This document shows, piece by piece, positions 1 to 6,274 of a stretch of 7,729 bases of DNA. Source of the DNA: Pseudomonas sp. GTDB lineage: Bacteria > Pseudomonadota > Gammaproteobacteria > Pseudomonadales > Pseudomonadaceae. The notes under the pieces were generated by a model. That model saw only the letters and a list, made by a program, of their open reading frames with translations. It did not search any database and was not told the DNA's origin. The stretch is taken from the NCBI GenBank assembly GCA_026398835.1, contig JAPLSD010000731.1, positions 1 to 7,729 of the forward strand. The letters are read 5' to 3'. Numbering within the stretch: the first letter of the stretch is position 1; each line of letters opens with the position of its first letter. Both the position numbers and the translations under genes were made by a program.

Positions 1-33
1 ACTACACCCTCAATAGATCTGAATGAACGCTTC

Positions 34-39
34 AAGGAG
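34..39 (+). promoter_or_regulatory. Ribosome binding site of the deaminase gene
   Basis: AAGGAG lies 8 nt before the ATG at 48 and fixes that start. No promoter can be recognised in the 47 nt before the gene. The gene is therefore probably transcribed from further upstream, beyond the window edge. Confidence 0.8.
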
Positions 40-47
40 TTACAACA

Positions 48-995
48 ATGAGCGATAACATTTTCACTGGCTGCATTCCTGCACTGATGACCCCCTGCAC
101 CGCCGAGCGCAAGCCGGACTTCGACGCGCTGGTGGCCAAGGGTCGCGAACTGATCGACATCGGCATGAGTGCTGTCGTGTATTGCGGCTCCATGGGTGAC
201 TGGCCGCTGCTGACCGAAGCCGAGCGCCAGGAAGGCGTGGCGCGTCTGGTCGCCGCTGGCATTGCGACCATCGTCGGCACCGGTGCCGTGAACAGCCGCG
301 AGGCAATCTCCCACGCGGCCCATGCGGCCAAAGTCGGTGCCCATGGCTTGATGGTGATCCCGCGCGTCCTCTCCCGCGGTGCCTCTCCAGCGGCGCAAAA
401 AGCCCACTTTGCCGCCATCCTGAAGGCCGCTCCGAAGCTGCCGTCGGTGATCTACAACAGCCCTTACTATGGCTTCGCCACCCGTGCGGAGCTGTTCTTC
501 GAACTGCGTCGCGAGCACCCGAACCTGATTGGCTTCAAGGAGTTCGGAGGTGGCGCCGACCTGCGCTACGCCGCCGAGCACATCACGTCCAAGGACGATG
601 ACGTGACCCTGATGGTCGGTGTCGATACGCAAGTGGTCCATGGCTTCGTCAACTGCAACGCCACGGGCGCCATTACCGGCATCGGCAACGCCCTGCCGCG
701 CGAAGTGCTGCAACTGGTAGCCCTGAGCAAACAGGCAGCCAAAGGCGACGCCAAGGCTCGCCGCCAGGCCAGAGAGTTGGAGTCGGCACTGGCCGTCCTG
801 TCGTCCTTCGACGAAGGCTGCGACCTGGTGCTCTATTACAAGCACCTGATGGTGCTCAATGGCGACAAGGAATACGCCCTGCACTTCAACGAGACCGATG
901 CCCTCAGCGATGCCCAGCGTCGCTACGCCGAGAACCAGTACGCGCTGTTCCGCCAGTGGTACAAGACCTGGTCGGCAGAGCAGAACGTCGCCTGA
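48..995 (+). CDS. lhpC: Delta1-pyrroline-4-hydroxy-2-carboxylate deaminase (DapA/DHDPS family)
   Basis: This is a 315-aa class I aldolase-fold protein of the dihydrodipicolinate synthase family. Seen in the sequence: the Schiff-base lysine in GFKEF (Lys164), the tyrosine in [10 protein letters not shown] (Tyr136) matching the proton-relay Tyr of DapA, and GSMGDW (residues 47-52) in place of the GTTGE motif of true DapA. That replacement argues against lysine biosynthesis. Family members encoded next to a 2-oxoglutarate semialdehyde dehydrogenase and a D-hydroxyproline dehydrogenase deaminate and dehydrate pyrroline-4-hydroxy-2-carboxylate to 2-oxoglutarate semialdehyde in the cytoplasm. Gene order deaminase, KGSADH, D-Hyp dehydrogenase matches my memory of P. 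putida PP_1257-PP_1255, where an epimerase precedes. The ATG has a good AAGGAG. Other DapA-like activities, such as sugar-acid dehydratase or aldolase, are possible from sequence alone. The neighbours make the hydroxyproline role most likely. Confidence 0.87.
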   Translation: MSDNIFTGCIPALMTPCTAERKPDFDALVAKGRELIDIGMSAVVYCGSMGDWPLLTEAERQEGVARLVAAGIATIVGTGAVNSREAISHAAHAAKVGAHGLMVIPRVLSRGASPAAQKAHFAAILKAAPKLPSVIYNSPYYGFATRAELFFELRREHPNLIGFKEFGGGADLRYAAEHITSKDDDVTLMVGVDTQVVHGFVNCNATGAITGIGNALPREVLQLVALSKQAAKGDAKARRQARELESALAVLSSFDEGCDLVLYYKHLMVLNGDKEYALHFNETDALSDAQRRYAENQYALFRQWYKTWSAEQNVA

Positions 996-1009
996 CTTCA
1001 CCCTGTACA

Positions 1010-1038
1010 GCGGCGCGCTGATGCGCGCCGCCTTTCTT
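1010..1038 (+). terminator. Intercistronic hairpin, possible (partial) intrinsic terminator
   Basis: A perfect 9-bp GC-rich stem (GCGGCGCGC pairing with GCGCGCCGC) closes a TGAT loop and is followed by CTTTCTT. It begins 14 nt after the stop of the deaminase gene and ends 78 nt before the next start. The T-tract is interrupted, so termination may be partial. The element may instead protect the 3' end of the upstream message and set different levels for the two genes. Confidence 0.6.
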
Positions 1039-1103
1039 CGAGCCTACTGTGGAACAGTCCTGTTTTGCAGTTGGGCCACCCCTCTTTTTCCAGGCTTACT
1101 TTT

Positions 1104-1110
1104 CCAGGAG
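1104..1110 (+). promoter_or_regulatory. Ribosome binding site deciding the KGSADH start
   Basis: CCAGGAG ends 6 nt before the ATG at 1117. The frame is open upstream to 859, but that stretch overlaps the deaminase gene and encodes no family sequence. The homologous protein begins at 1117. Confidence 0.75.
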
Positions 1111-1116
1111 CACGCC

Positions 1117-2706
1117 ATGACTCTGACAGGCCAAATGCTGATCGGTCAGCACGCCATTACCGGTAGCCGCGAAGCGATCCGAGCGATCAATCCCGCCACC
1201 GACAAATCGCTTGAGCCGGCCTACCCCGGCGGCACCGCCGAGCATGTCGAACAGGCCTGTGCGCTGGCGTGGGCAGCCTTCGACAGCTATCGCGAGACGC
1301 CACTGGCGGCACGCGCCCATTTCCTCGAAGCCATTGCCGATGAGATCGAAGCCCTTGGCGATGAGCTGATCGAACGCGCTGTCGCCGAGACAGGCCTGCC
1401 GCGCCCGCGCATCCAGGGTGAACGTGGCCGCACCTGCCAGCAACTGCGCACCTTTGCCCGCACCGTGCGAGCCGGTGAATGGCTGGATGTACGGGTCGAC
1501 AATGCGCTGCCGGAACGACAACCCCTGCCACGTCCGGACCTGCGTCAGCGCCAGCTGCCGCTGGGGCCGGTGGCCGTGTTCGGCGCCAGCAACTTTCCAC
1601 TGGCCTTCTCCGTCGCCGGCGGTGACACCGCTTCGGCCCTGGCCGCCGGTTGCCCGGTGATCGTCAAGGCTCACGGTGCGCACCCCGGCACCAGCGAACT
1701 GGTGGGCCGCGCGGTCACCCGCGCCGTGAAAAATTGTGGCCTGCACGAAGGCGTGTTTTCACTGATGTTCGGCGCTGGCCGCGAAGTGGGGATCGCGCTG
1801 GTCAGCGATCCGCGCATCAAGGCCGTGGGCTTCACCGGTTCGCGCAGTGGCGGCATCGCCTTGTGCAAGGCGGCGCAGGCGCGTCCCGAGCCCATTCCGG
1901 TGTATGCGGAAATGAGCTCGATCAATCCGGTACTCCTCTTCCCCGCCGCTTTGCAGGCGCGTGGCGATGCGTTGGCGCAGGGTTTCGTCGCCTCCCTGAC
2001 CCAGGGCGCCGGCCAGTTCTGCACCAACCCGGGCCTGGTGATTGCCCGTCAAGGTCCGGCCCTGGACCGTTTCATCAGCACGGCTGCCGAGCTTGTCCAG
2101 CGCAGCCCGGCGCAGACCATGCTCACCCCCGGCATCTTCAACGCCTATGAAGCCGGCGTCGGCGCGATGCTTGAGCATGCCCACGCACAGGCAGTAGCCG
2201 CTGGCCTGAGGGGTGAAACCCCGAACCAGTGCCAGGCCCGACTGTTCGTCACCCAGGCGCAGGACTTTCTCGCAGGCCAAGCGTTGCAGGCGGAAATGTT
2301 CGGTGCCGCGTCGCTGATCGTGCAATGTGTCGATGATGACGAAATCCGCCAGGTGACCGAGCACCTGGAAGGTCAACTGACCGCCACCCTGCACCTGGAT
2401 GACGCCGACCTGGAAAGCGCCAGGGCGTTGTTGCCCGTGCTTGAGCGCAAGGCCGGTCGCCTGCTGGTCAACGGCTGGCCGACGGGCGTTGAAGTGTGCG
2501 ATGCGATGGTCCACGGCGGTCCCTTCCCAGCCACCTCCGACCCGCGCACGACCTCGGTCGGCACCGCCGCCATCCTGCGTTTCCTGCGTCCGGTCTGCTA
2601 CCAGGACTTCCCGGACACCTTGTTGCCTGCCGCGCTCAAGCACAGCAATCCGCTGCAGCTGCGCCGCCTGCTCGATGGCCAGAGGGAAACCCAGGACCAT
2701 GTCTAA
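1117..2706 (+). CDS. 2-oxoglutarate semialdehyde dehydrogenase (aldehyde dehydrogenase superfamily, hydroxyproline type)
   Basis: This 529-aa NAD(P)+-dependent aldehyde dehydrogenase is predicted to oxidise 2-oxoglutarate semialdehyde to 2-oxoglutarate, the last step of hydroxyproline degradation, feeding the TCA cycle. Seen: an N-terminal segment NPATDK; the cofactor-binding stretch [12 protein letters not shown] (150-161) with the oxyanion Asn159; [14 protein letters not shown] with Lys184; the GFTGSRSGG glycine motif (238-246); the general base in VYAEMSS (Glu265); and the nucleophile in [10 protein letters not shown] (Cys302). All catalytic residues are present. The [10 protein letters not shown] and [13 protein letters not shown] signatures and the length of about 525 aa are typical of the KGSADH branch. 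Within it, the glucarate-linked and hydroxyproline-linked isozymes are close. The neighbours favour the latter. The gene is separated from the deaminase by 121 nt carrying a hairpin and overlaps the following dehydrogenase by 8 nt, so the latter two are likely translationally coupled. Confidence 0.9.
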   Translation: MTLTGQMLIGQHAITGSREAIRAINPATDKSLEPAYPGGTAEHVEQACALAWAAFDSYRETPLAARAHFLEAIADEIEALGDELIERAVAETGLPRPRIQGERGRTCQQLRTFARTVRAGEWLDVRVDNALPERQPLPRPDLRQRQLPLGPVAVFGASNFPLAFSVAGGDTASALAAGCPVIVKAHGAHPGTSELVGRAVTRAVKNCGLHEGVFSLMFGAGREVGIALVSDPRIKAVGFTGSRSGGIALCKAAQARPEPIPVYAEMSSINPVLLFPAALQARGDALAQGFVASLTQGAGQFCTNPGLVIARQGPALDRFISTAAELVQRSPAQTMLTPGIFNAYEAGVGAMLEHAHAQAVAAGLRGETPNQCQARLFVTQAQDFLAGQALQAEMFGAASLIVQCVDDDEIRQVTEHLEGQLTATLHLDDADLESARALLPVLERKAGRLLVNGWPTGVEVCDAMVHGGPFPATSDPRTTSVGTAAILRFLRPVCYQDFPDTLLPAALKHSNPLQLRRLLDGQRETQDHV

Positions 2707-3985
2707 CCACGTCGCTTCAAACAACCCCCACGACAATGCCGACATTGCCGTGGTCGGCGCCGGAATCATCGGCGTCGCCTGCGCCCTGCGGCTGGCACGC
2801 CTGGGCCTGCGGGTGGTGGTCATCGACCAGCAGGATCCCGGCCGGGGCGCTTCGTTTGGCAACGCCGGGCATCTGGCGACCGAGCAGGTGTTTCCCATCG
2901 CGGACCTGTCCATCCTCAAGCGCCTGCCCGCCATGCTCATGGACCCGATGGGCCCACTGCGCCTGGACTGGAAATACATGCCCCGCGCCTTGCCCTGGTT
3001 CACGCGCCTGTTGCTGAACCTGCGCCCGGCGGCCTTCCAGCGCACCGTGGCCGGCATACGCGCGCTCAACGAAAGCAGCCTTGGCGCCTGGCAGCGCCTG
3101 CTGAAGAGCATCGAGCGCACTGATCTGCTGAAGGAAGACGGCTCGTTGCTGGTGTTCGAGCGACCCGACTCGAAACAGGCAATCGAAGCACTACAGGCAC
3201 GCATGCGCCAGCAACAGGTGCCGGTCGACTTCTGGCAAGCCAAGGCCGTACGCGAGACAGCTCCGCAACTCAGCGACCAGATTCAGGGCGGGCTGTTCTT
3301 TCCGCGCACAGGGCATTTTCTCGACCCTTACCGGGTCGTCGGCGAACTGGTCCACGCCGCCAAGGCCAGCGGTGTGCAAATCCTCAAGCAACAGGTGCAG
3401 GGCGGACACCTGCACGAACGCGGCGTCTCGCTGATCACCGATCAGGGCCGCCTGTCGGCCCGCCAGGTATTGCTCGCCTGCGGCGCCCACTCGGCAAAAC
3501 TCACCGCTGCGCTGACCGGCAAGAAAGTCCCGCTGGAAACCGAACGCGGCTATCACCTGATGTTGCCCCATGAGCACGAACGGTTGCCTTTCGCAGTCAC
3601 CTCGCTGGAGCGCAAGTTCATCATGACACCGATGACCGATGGACTGCGGTTGGCAGGCACCGTCGAATTCGCCGGCCTCGACCGCCCCCCGACCATGGAG
3701 CGCGCCTGGCAATTGCACCGCCTGAGCAAAGGCTTGTTCAAACGCGACTTGAACGCTGACGCGGCCACTCCATGGATGGGGTTCCGCCCGTCCTTGCCCG
3801 ACTCCCTGCCGATCATCGACCGAGTGTGCGACGGCAAGGTGTTGCTCGCGTTCGGTCACCAGCATCTGGGGCTGACACAGGCTGCGGTGACTGCCGAGCT
3901 TATCGCTCAAATGGTTTCGCCAGCGTCCGTCACTCAGCCCCATGGGTTGCCGGGGGTTGAGTCCTACAGGCTGGATCGATTCTAA
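2699..3985 (+). CDS. lhpB: D-hydroxyproline dehydrogenase, FAD-dependent (DadA/DAO family)
   Basis: This is a 428-aa FAD oxidoreductase. Seen: the Rossmann dinucleotide motif [12 protein letters not shown] ending in the acidic residue of VVVID (residues 18-43), followed by GASFGNAGH, the flavin-proximal segment common to DadA-like enzymes; and a C-terminal [11 protein letters not shown] (361-371) and [10 protein letters not shown] (386-395), the usual DadA-family FAD/substrate closing motifs. Family knowledge: in P. putida the cis-4-hydroxy-D-proline dehydrogenase is a single-polypeptide DadA-like enzyme, whereas P. aeruginosa uses a multi-subunit form. No small FAD or 2Fe-2S subunit genes are present here, which fits the single-polypeptide type. 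The product would be pyrroline-4-hydroxy-2-carboxylate, the substrate of the 48-995 product. The ATG at 2699 overlaps the preceding stop by 8 nt. The frame is open further upstream but there it only shadows the preceding gene. A generic D-amino-acid dehydrogenase is the alternative; context makes hydroxyproline more likely. Confidence 0.85.
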   Translation: MSNHVASNNPHDNADIAVVGAGIIGVACALRLARLGLRVVVIDQQDPGRGASFGNAGHLATEQVFPIADLSILKRLPAMLMDPMGPLRLDWKYMPRALPWFTRLLLNLRPAAFQRTVAGIRALNESSLGAWQRLLKSIERTDLLKEDGSLLVFERPDSKQAIEALQARMRQQQVPVDFWQAKAVRETAPQLSDQIQGGLFFPRTGHFLDPYRVVGELVHAAKASGVQILKQQVQGGHLHERGVSLITDQGRLSARQVLLACGAHSAKLTAALTGKKVPLETERGYHLMLPHEHERLPFAVTSLERKFIMTPMTDGLRLAGTVEFAGLDRPPTMERAWQLHRLSKGLFKRDLNADAATPWMGFRPSLPDSLPIIDRVCDGKVLLAFGHQHLGLTQAAVTAELIAQMVSPASVTQPHGLPGVESYRLDRF

Positions 3986-4040
3986 GGACAGCCTTGAGCC
4001 TGATAGCAGTCGTTCATGAACAGTACTATTGATCAGTAAA

Positions 4041-4062
4041 GGCTGCGTGGCTCATGGCAGCC
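4041..4062 (+). repeat. Hairpin, GGCTGC/GCAGCC
   Basis: Perfect 6-bp arms GGCTGC and GCAGCC flank a 10-nt loop. There is no T-tract after it, so it is not an intrinsic terminator by itself. It may be structure in the 3' untranslated region of the hydroxyproline operon or in an unannotated small RNA ending at the 4179-4204 terminator. Confidence 0.35.
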
Positions 4063-4178
4063 TATTGTGAGCGACAGCTCAGGCCGAGAAAAAACTTAAC
4101 GTCGTGTCCGGAATTAGTTGACCAATACACTCCTGATCGGCAAACGGACATGGCCCATAAGGTAAATGCCCTCACAGC

Positions 4179-4204
4179 AAAGCCCTCGCCGGTGGGCTTT
4201 TTTT
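4179..4204 (+). terminator. Rho-independent terminator
   Basis: Arms AAAGCCC and GGGCTTT enclose an 8-nt loop (TCGCCGGT) and run into an unbroken stretch of seven T residues (4198-4204). This is the best intrinsic terminator in the window. It lies 194 nt after the stop of the D-hydroxyproline dehydrogenase gene, so it terminates either a long 3' untranslated region of that operon or a separate short transcript. On the opposite strand the hairpin is followed by only three T residues, so it should act mainly on + strand transcripts. Confidence 0.85.
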
Positions 4205-4302
4205 GCGTCTGGCGGTTACCCGTTTGGCAGGTGCTGGTCTACCGTTGACCCATCGGCTGGTTTGACGTGAAACCTTTGAGTCATAAAAAAATGGACGTAG
4301 CC

Positions 4303-4551
4303 ATGACTGAACAACTGATCGAGGGATTGTCGACGCTAGATCAACAGGTGCTGGAGCATTCGCGTCACTGGTTGCTGATGGGCATCTACTTGCGCTGTAC
4401 CGCCTGCGGTGCCGGGCAGAAAGCCAGTGAGGGCAACCTGCCGTTTGTGCACGACCTCAACTGTTCCCGCGCCGGTACCTGTCACCACCCCTGGCACAAC
4501 CTGGCCTACATCCTCCATTGGATACCGGGCCAATATTCGGTGGCGATCTAA
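4303..4551 (+). CDS. Small Cys/His-rich protein of unknown function
   Basis: I do not recognise this 82-aa protein. The coding frame looks real: the composition is protein-like, and the Cys/His spacing is orderly. Residues 1-30 look helical (LIEGLSTLDQQVLEHSRHWL). They are followed by CTAC (Cys32, Cys35), then His50, Cys54, Cys60, His61, His62, His65 and an aromatic tail ending in HWIPGQYSVAI. The pattern CX2C-X14-H-X3-C-X5-CHH suggests a bound zinc or other metal. There is no signal peptide or membrane segment. In-frame starts exist at 4267 (GTG), 4291 (ATG) and 4303 (ATG). I chose 4303 because a weak GGA (4293-4295) sits 7 nt before it. It converges on the toxin gene with only 35 nt between the two stop codons and no terminator. 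As its position is next to a tonB-exbBD cluster, it could be a conserved neighbour of that system from which the toxin-antitoxin cassette now separates it. That is inference. Confidence 0.65.
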   Translation: MTEQLIEGLSTLDQQVLEHSRHWLLMGIYLRCTACGAGQKASEGNLPFVHDLNCSRAGTCHHPWHNLAYILHWIPGQYSVAI

Positions 4552-4586
4552 CCTCGTCCCTTAGGCAACTGCCCCCAAAAACGCGG

Positions 4587-5279
4587 TCAGGTTTCGCTGA
4601 TTTTATTGACACTGGTGATCTGACCGTTCCAGATCATCTCGTAATGGGCTGTTTGAATAATTGATGAGACTGATCTTGGGGTCATCAGCGCCCAGCAGTA
4701 GCTGCCATGCGTACGAACGGAGTTGTAACGAAGACCGGGACACCCTGCATCCTTGACTGCCCTCCCCAAGCGATGGGAATGCGCGTAATCGTCAGGAGCG
4801 TAGATAGGATCTGTCATCGGGATGGATGCGGCATCCTTCATCGCTATGTCCACGAAGGAGCAGGATAAACCCCGGAAAACAAACCGCTCATAGTTGAAAC
4901 TCTGGACTTTCGACCAATACAGGCTCTGGTGATGCCGCACCTCAGCCAGCGCGGTTTCCATTGAGCCAGCCAGGTACAACACGCCAAAGCTACCATCGCT
5001 GAATCGCGAACCAGCCGGGTTGACGTGGGTAAAAGGCGCTGTCGCGTAAGAACAGCCAGGAATACCGAACGGAATCTCATCTCGCGGAATCAACTCAAGG
5101 CGTCCAGCCTCATTTTGCAGCCTCGGATTAGTGAGAGCCTGTATCTGATACAGGAGCTCAAACTCGTCCGCGTCCGCTACGTCATCAAACAGCGCAATAG
5201 GCGGAAACTTTGAATTGACCAGTCGATAGGCCTGTAACTGCTCACCGGCAAGCTCTGCCAGTTGGCTCACCATCACCAT
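4587..5279 (-). CDS. RES-domain toxin of a RES-Xre toxin-antitoxin system
   Basis: This 230-aa RES-domain protein is the toxin of a type II module. Characterised RES toxins destroy cellular NAD+ (MbcT as an NAD+ phosphorylase, others as NADases), arresting growth when the antitoxin is lost. Seen: an early YRL (Arg19); the family hallmark SRFSDGSFGVLYLA with Arg92 and Tyr102; ETALAEVRHH with Glu113; and GLRYNSVR with Ser187. The Arg, Glu and Ser that name the family are therefore all present and the enzyme should be active. The protein is longer than compact RES toxins such as MbcT (about 186 aa). The extra length lies between the first Arg and the SRF motif (about 45-88) and between Glu113 and Ser187. 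The ATG at 5279 overlaps the antitoxin gene by 7 nt. A second ATG at 5273 overlaps its stop as TGATG. GAGG 6 nt before 5279 favours the first. No terminator follows it. Confidence 0.9.
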   Translation of the reverse strand: MVMVSQLAELAGEQLQAYRLVNSKFPPIALFDDVADADEFELLYQIQALTNPRLQNEAGRLELIPRDEIPFGIPGCSYATAPFTHVNPAGSRFSDGSFGVLYLAGSMETALAEVRHHQSLYWSKVQSFNYERFVFRGLSCSFVDIAMKDAASIPMTDPIYAPDDYAHSHRLGRAVKDAGCPGLRYNSVRTHGSYCWALMTPRSVSSIIQTAHYEMIWNGQITSVNKISET

Positions 5280-5677
5280 TGCGCACCTCGAAGTACGTCA
5301 ATGCGTCGAAAGGTTTCATACAGAGAAATCATATCGCCCTGAGACATGATCTCGAGCGGGGTACGCCCGTTGAAAAATTCGTTTTCGTTGGCCATCGCCG
5401 GGAAACCATAGACATTTTCCGGGTTATCGAAGACGAGGCGCAGAGCGGCGTGGATATTGAGAACAAAACTGATGCGCTGCATCTGGTCTGAATCCAGTCC
5501 TACGGACCAGTCGGGATCGCGCTGCTTGGCGCGTGTGTACGTGCTGCGAGAAATGCGCAGGATACGACAGGCCTGATCGCTGGACGCACCCCATTTGTTG
5601 AGTATGCCTACAGCTGCTCGCAGTCCAGTAACACACTGGCTCTTGGTAAATCCTTGTGCCTGGAGGACTACTGTCAT
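5273..5677 (-). CDS. Xre/MbcA/ParS-type antitoxin of the RES-Xre system
   Basis: This 134-aa cytoplasmic antitoxin is encoded immediately before its RES toxin, with a 7-nt overlap that would couple translation. Residues about 18-50 form a likely helix-turn-helix DNA-binding region (SSDQACRILRISRSTYTRAK). The C-terminal end (101-134), with FFNGRTPLEIMSQGD and SLYETFRRIDVLRGAQW, is the toxin-binding antitoxin domain (DUF2384-like) that blocks the RES active site in known complexes. Family antitoxins repress their own promoter, usually together with the toxin. I chose the ATG at 5677 because GAGG lies 8 nt upstream. A TTG two codons earlier (5683) has that GAGG only 2 nt away. Base composition of this gene and of the toxin looks clearly less GC-rich than the flanking operons, as expected for an acquired cassette. 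Confidence 0.9.
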   Translation of the reverse strand: MTVVLQAQGFTKSQCVTGLRAAVGILNKWGASSDQACRILRISRSTYTRAKQRDPDWSVGLDSDQMQRISFVLNIHAALRLVFDNPENVYGFPAMANENEFFNGRTPLEIMSQGDMISLYETFRRIDVLRGAQW

Positions 5678-5685
5678 GTCCAATA

Positions 5686-5689
5686 CCTC
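5686..5689 (-). promoter_or_regulatory. Ribosome binding site deciding the antitoxin start
   Basis: GAGG on the minus strand is 8 nt before the ATG at 5677 and only 2 nt before the alternative TTG at 5683, so it supports the ATG. Confidence 0.6.
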
Positions 5690-5693
5690 ATCA

Positions 5694-5709
5694 TGAATCC
5701 ACAGACTCA
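5694..5709 (-). promoter_or_regulatory. Candidate operator: imperfect inverted repeat at the toxin-antitoxin promoter
   Basis: On the minus strand, TGAGTC and GATTCA (5 of 6 positions complementary) are separated by TGTG. The repeat sits directly downstream of the candidate -10 box and upstream of the antitoxin ribosome binding site, where a bound antitoxin or toxin-antitoxin complex would block transcription. The repeat is short and could be chance. Confidence 0.35.
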
Positions 5710-5738
5710 GATATACACAAAAAGCGCCTATAGAGCAA
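5710..5738 (-). promoter_or_regulatory. Candidate sigma-70 promoter of the toxin-antitoxin operon
   Basis: On the minus strand, TTGCTC (5733-5738) and TATATC (5710-5715) are separated by exactly 17 nt. The -35 box is poor (3 of 6) and the -10 box fair (4 of 6), as is common for a self-repressed operon. The 5' leader would be roughly 25 nt. Confidence 0.4.
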
Positions 5739-5871
5739 TTTTGCCTCGACCGGTGGAGATCGTGCAGATCGAACCTATCCAGGTTGACGAGCCAAAGTGA
5801 ACGATTGGAGACGGCCGATTCTGTTGAAAAAATCCACTCCGACAGTGTCGAGGCGTTTTTAGGCGTTTCAC
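5739..5871. other. Short intergenic stretch between exbD and the toxin-antitoxin promoter
   Basis: No gene is visible. It contains a small inverted repeat AACCT/AGGTT with a 4-nt spacer (5772-5785). It also has a motif, GATTCTGTTGAAAAAAT (5817-5833), that resembles from memory the ends of some Pseudomonas transposable elements. Two direct copies of AGGCGTTT lie 10 nt apart (5851-5858 and 5861-5868), just after the exbD stop. On the minus strand a weak hairpin (CGAC-ACT-GTCG, about 5841-5851) is followed some nucleotides later by six T residues (5827-5832), possibly a weak terminator for exbD. Confidence 0.4.
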
Positions 5872-6273
5872 TTACTTCGCCGTAATCACCGACAACTTGG
5901 TAATCCCCGCCCGTTCGATAGAGGCCATGGCCCGGGCCACTTCGCCATAATTCACCCCGTTGTCGGCCTGCAGTTGCACGCGCACGTCAGGGTTTTTCGC
6001 CTTGGCGGCTTGCAGGTTGAACTCGAGCAGATCCGGCTGAATCTCGTCTTTATTGATGAACACTTTGCCTTGGCCATCGATGCTCACCACCAAGGGGTCT
6101 TTCTGCTCCACCGGCGCCACCGATTCGGTCTTCGGCAGGTTGATCGGAATCGCGTTAGTCAGCAGCGGCGCGGTGACGATGAACACCACCAGCAGCACCA
6201 ACATGACGTCCACCAAGGGCGTGACGTTGATCTCGCTGAGTACTTCATCGCTGTCTTGTGTGGAAAATGCCAT
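5872..6273 (-). CDS. exbD: ExbD, TonB-system proton channel subunit
   Basis: This 133-aa inner-membrane protein is a partner of ExbB and TonB in harvesting the proton motive force to drive TonB-dependent outer-membrane receptors. Seen: a short cytoplasmic N-terminus, then one membrane helix (about 20-42) in INVTPLVDVMLVLLVVF with the essential proton-path aspartate at Asp22; and a periplasmic domain (about 45-133) starting AIPINLPKTES and ending ERAGITKLSVITAK. Length and motifs are normal for ExbD, and the NLPKT segment matches TonB-associated ExbD rather than TolR. The gene starts one nucleotide after the exbB stop, with a strong AAGGAGG (6283-6289) inside the end of exbB, so the two are co-transcribed and probably coupled. 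It is the last gene of the cluster before the toxin-antitoxin cassette. Confidence 0.93.
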   Translation of the reverse strand: MAFSTQDSDEVLSEINVTPLVDVMLVLLVVFIVTAPLLTNAIPINLPKTESVAPVEQKDPLVVSIDGQGKVFINKDEIQPDLLEFNLQAAKAKNPDVRVQLQADNGVNYGEVARAMASIERAGITKLSVITAK

Positions 6274-6274
6274 C

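Larger units (their letters stand above)
3986..4302. other. Intergenic region with palindromes and a terminator, no convincing gene
   Basis: This stretch of 317 nt separates the hydroxyproline operon from a small hypothetical gene. It holds a 10-bp palindrome GTTCATGAAC (4012-4021), AGTACT just after it, TACT/AGTA arms around TGATCA (4025-4038), a 6-bp hairpin (4041-4062), a 6-bp inverted repeat TGTCCG/CGGACA (4105-4150) and one clear terminator (4179-4204). The open frame at 4054-4248 reads straight through the terminator and has no ribosome binding site, so it is not called. No tRNA-like fold was seen. Confidence 0.6.

Noticed and set aside
859..1116. In-frame N-terminal extension of the aldehyde dehydrogenase
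   Set aside because: It overlaps the deaminase gene and the hairpin, its sequence has no aldehyde dehydrogenase character, and a good ribosome binding site precedes the ATG at 1117.
1096..1746. Minus-strand open frame of 216 codons
   Set aside because: It is an antisense shadow of the semialdehyde dehydrogenase gene, with no domain or ribosome binding site.
2399..2698. In-frame N-terminal extension of the FAD dehydrogenase
   Set aside because: It is a shadow of the preceding gene. The Rossmann motif begins about 18 residues after the ATG at 2699, the usual place in this family.
1759..3243. Long minus-strand open frame (494 codons) opposite the dehydrogenase genes
   Set aside because: This is a typical antisense open frame in high-GC DNA, low in recognisable domains, lying opposite two well-supported enzymes.
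4054..4248. 64-aa open frame on the + strand in the intergenic region
   Set aside because: It has no ribosome binding site, its sequence includes the 4179-4204 terminator hairpin translated through, and it shows no family features.
4081..4260. TTGACC boxes at 4118 and 4245 as sigma-70 promoters
   Set aside because: Neither has a believable -10 box at 16-18 nt spacing, so no promoter is called for the small gene.
3986..4302. Possible tRNA or attachment site
   Set aside because: No cloverleaf arms, no T-loop consensus and no direct repeat with another part of the window were found.
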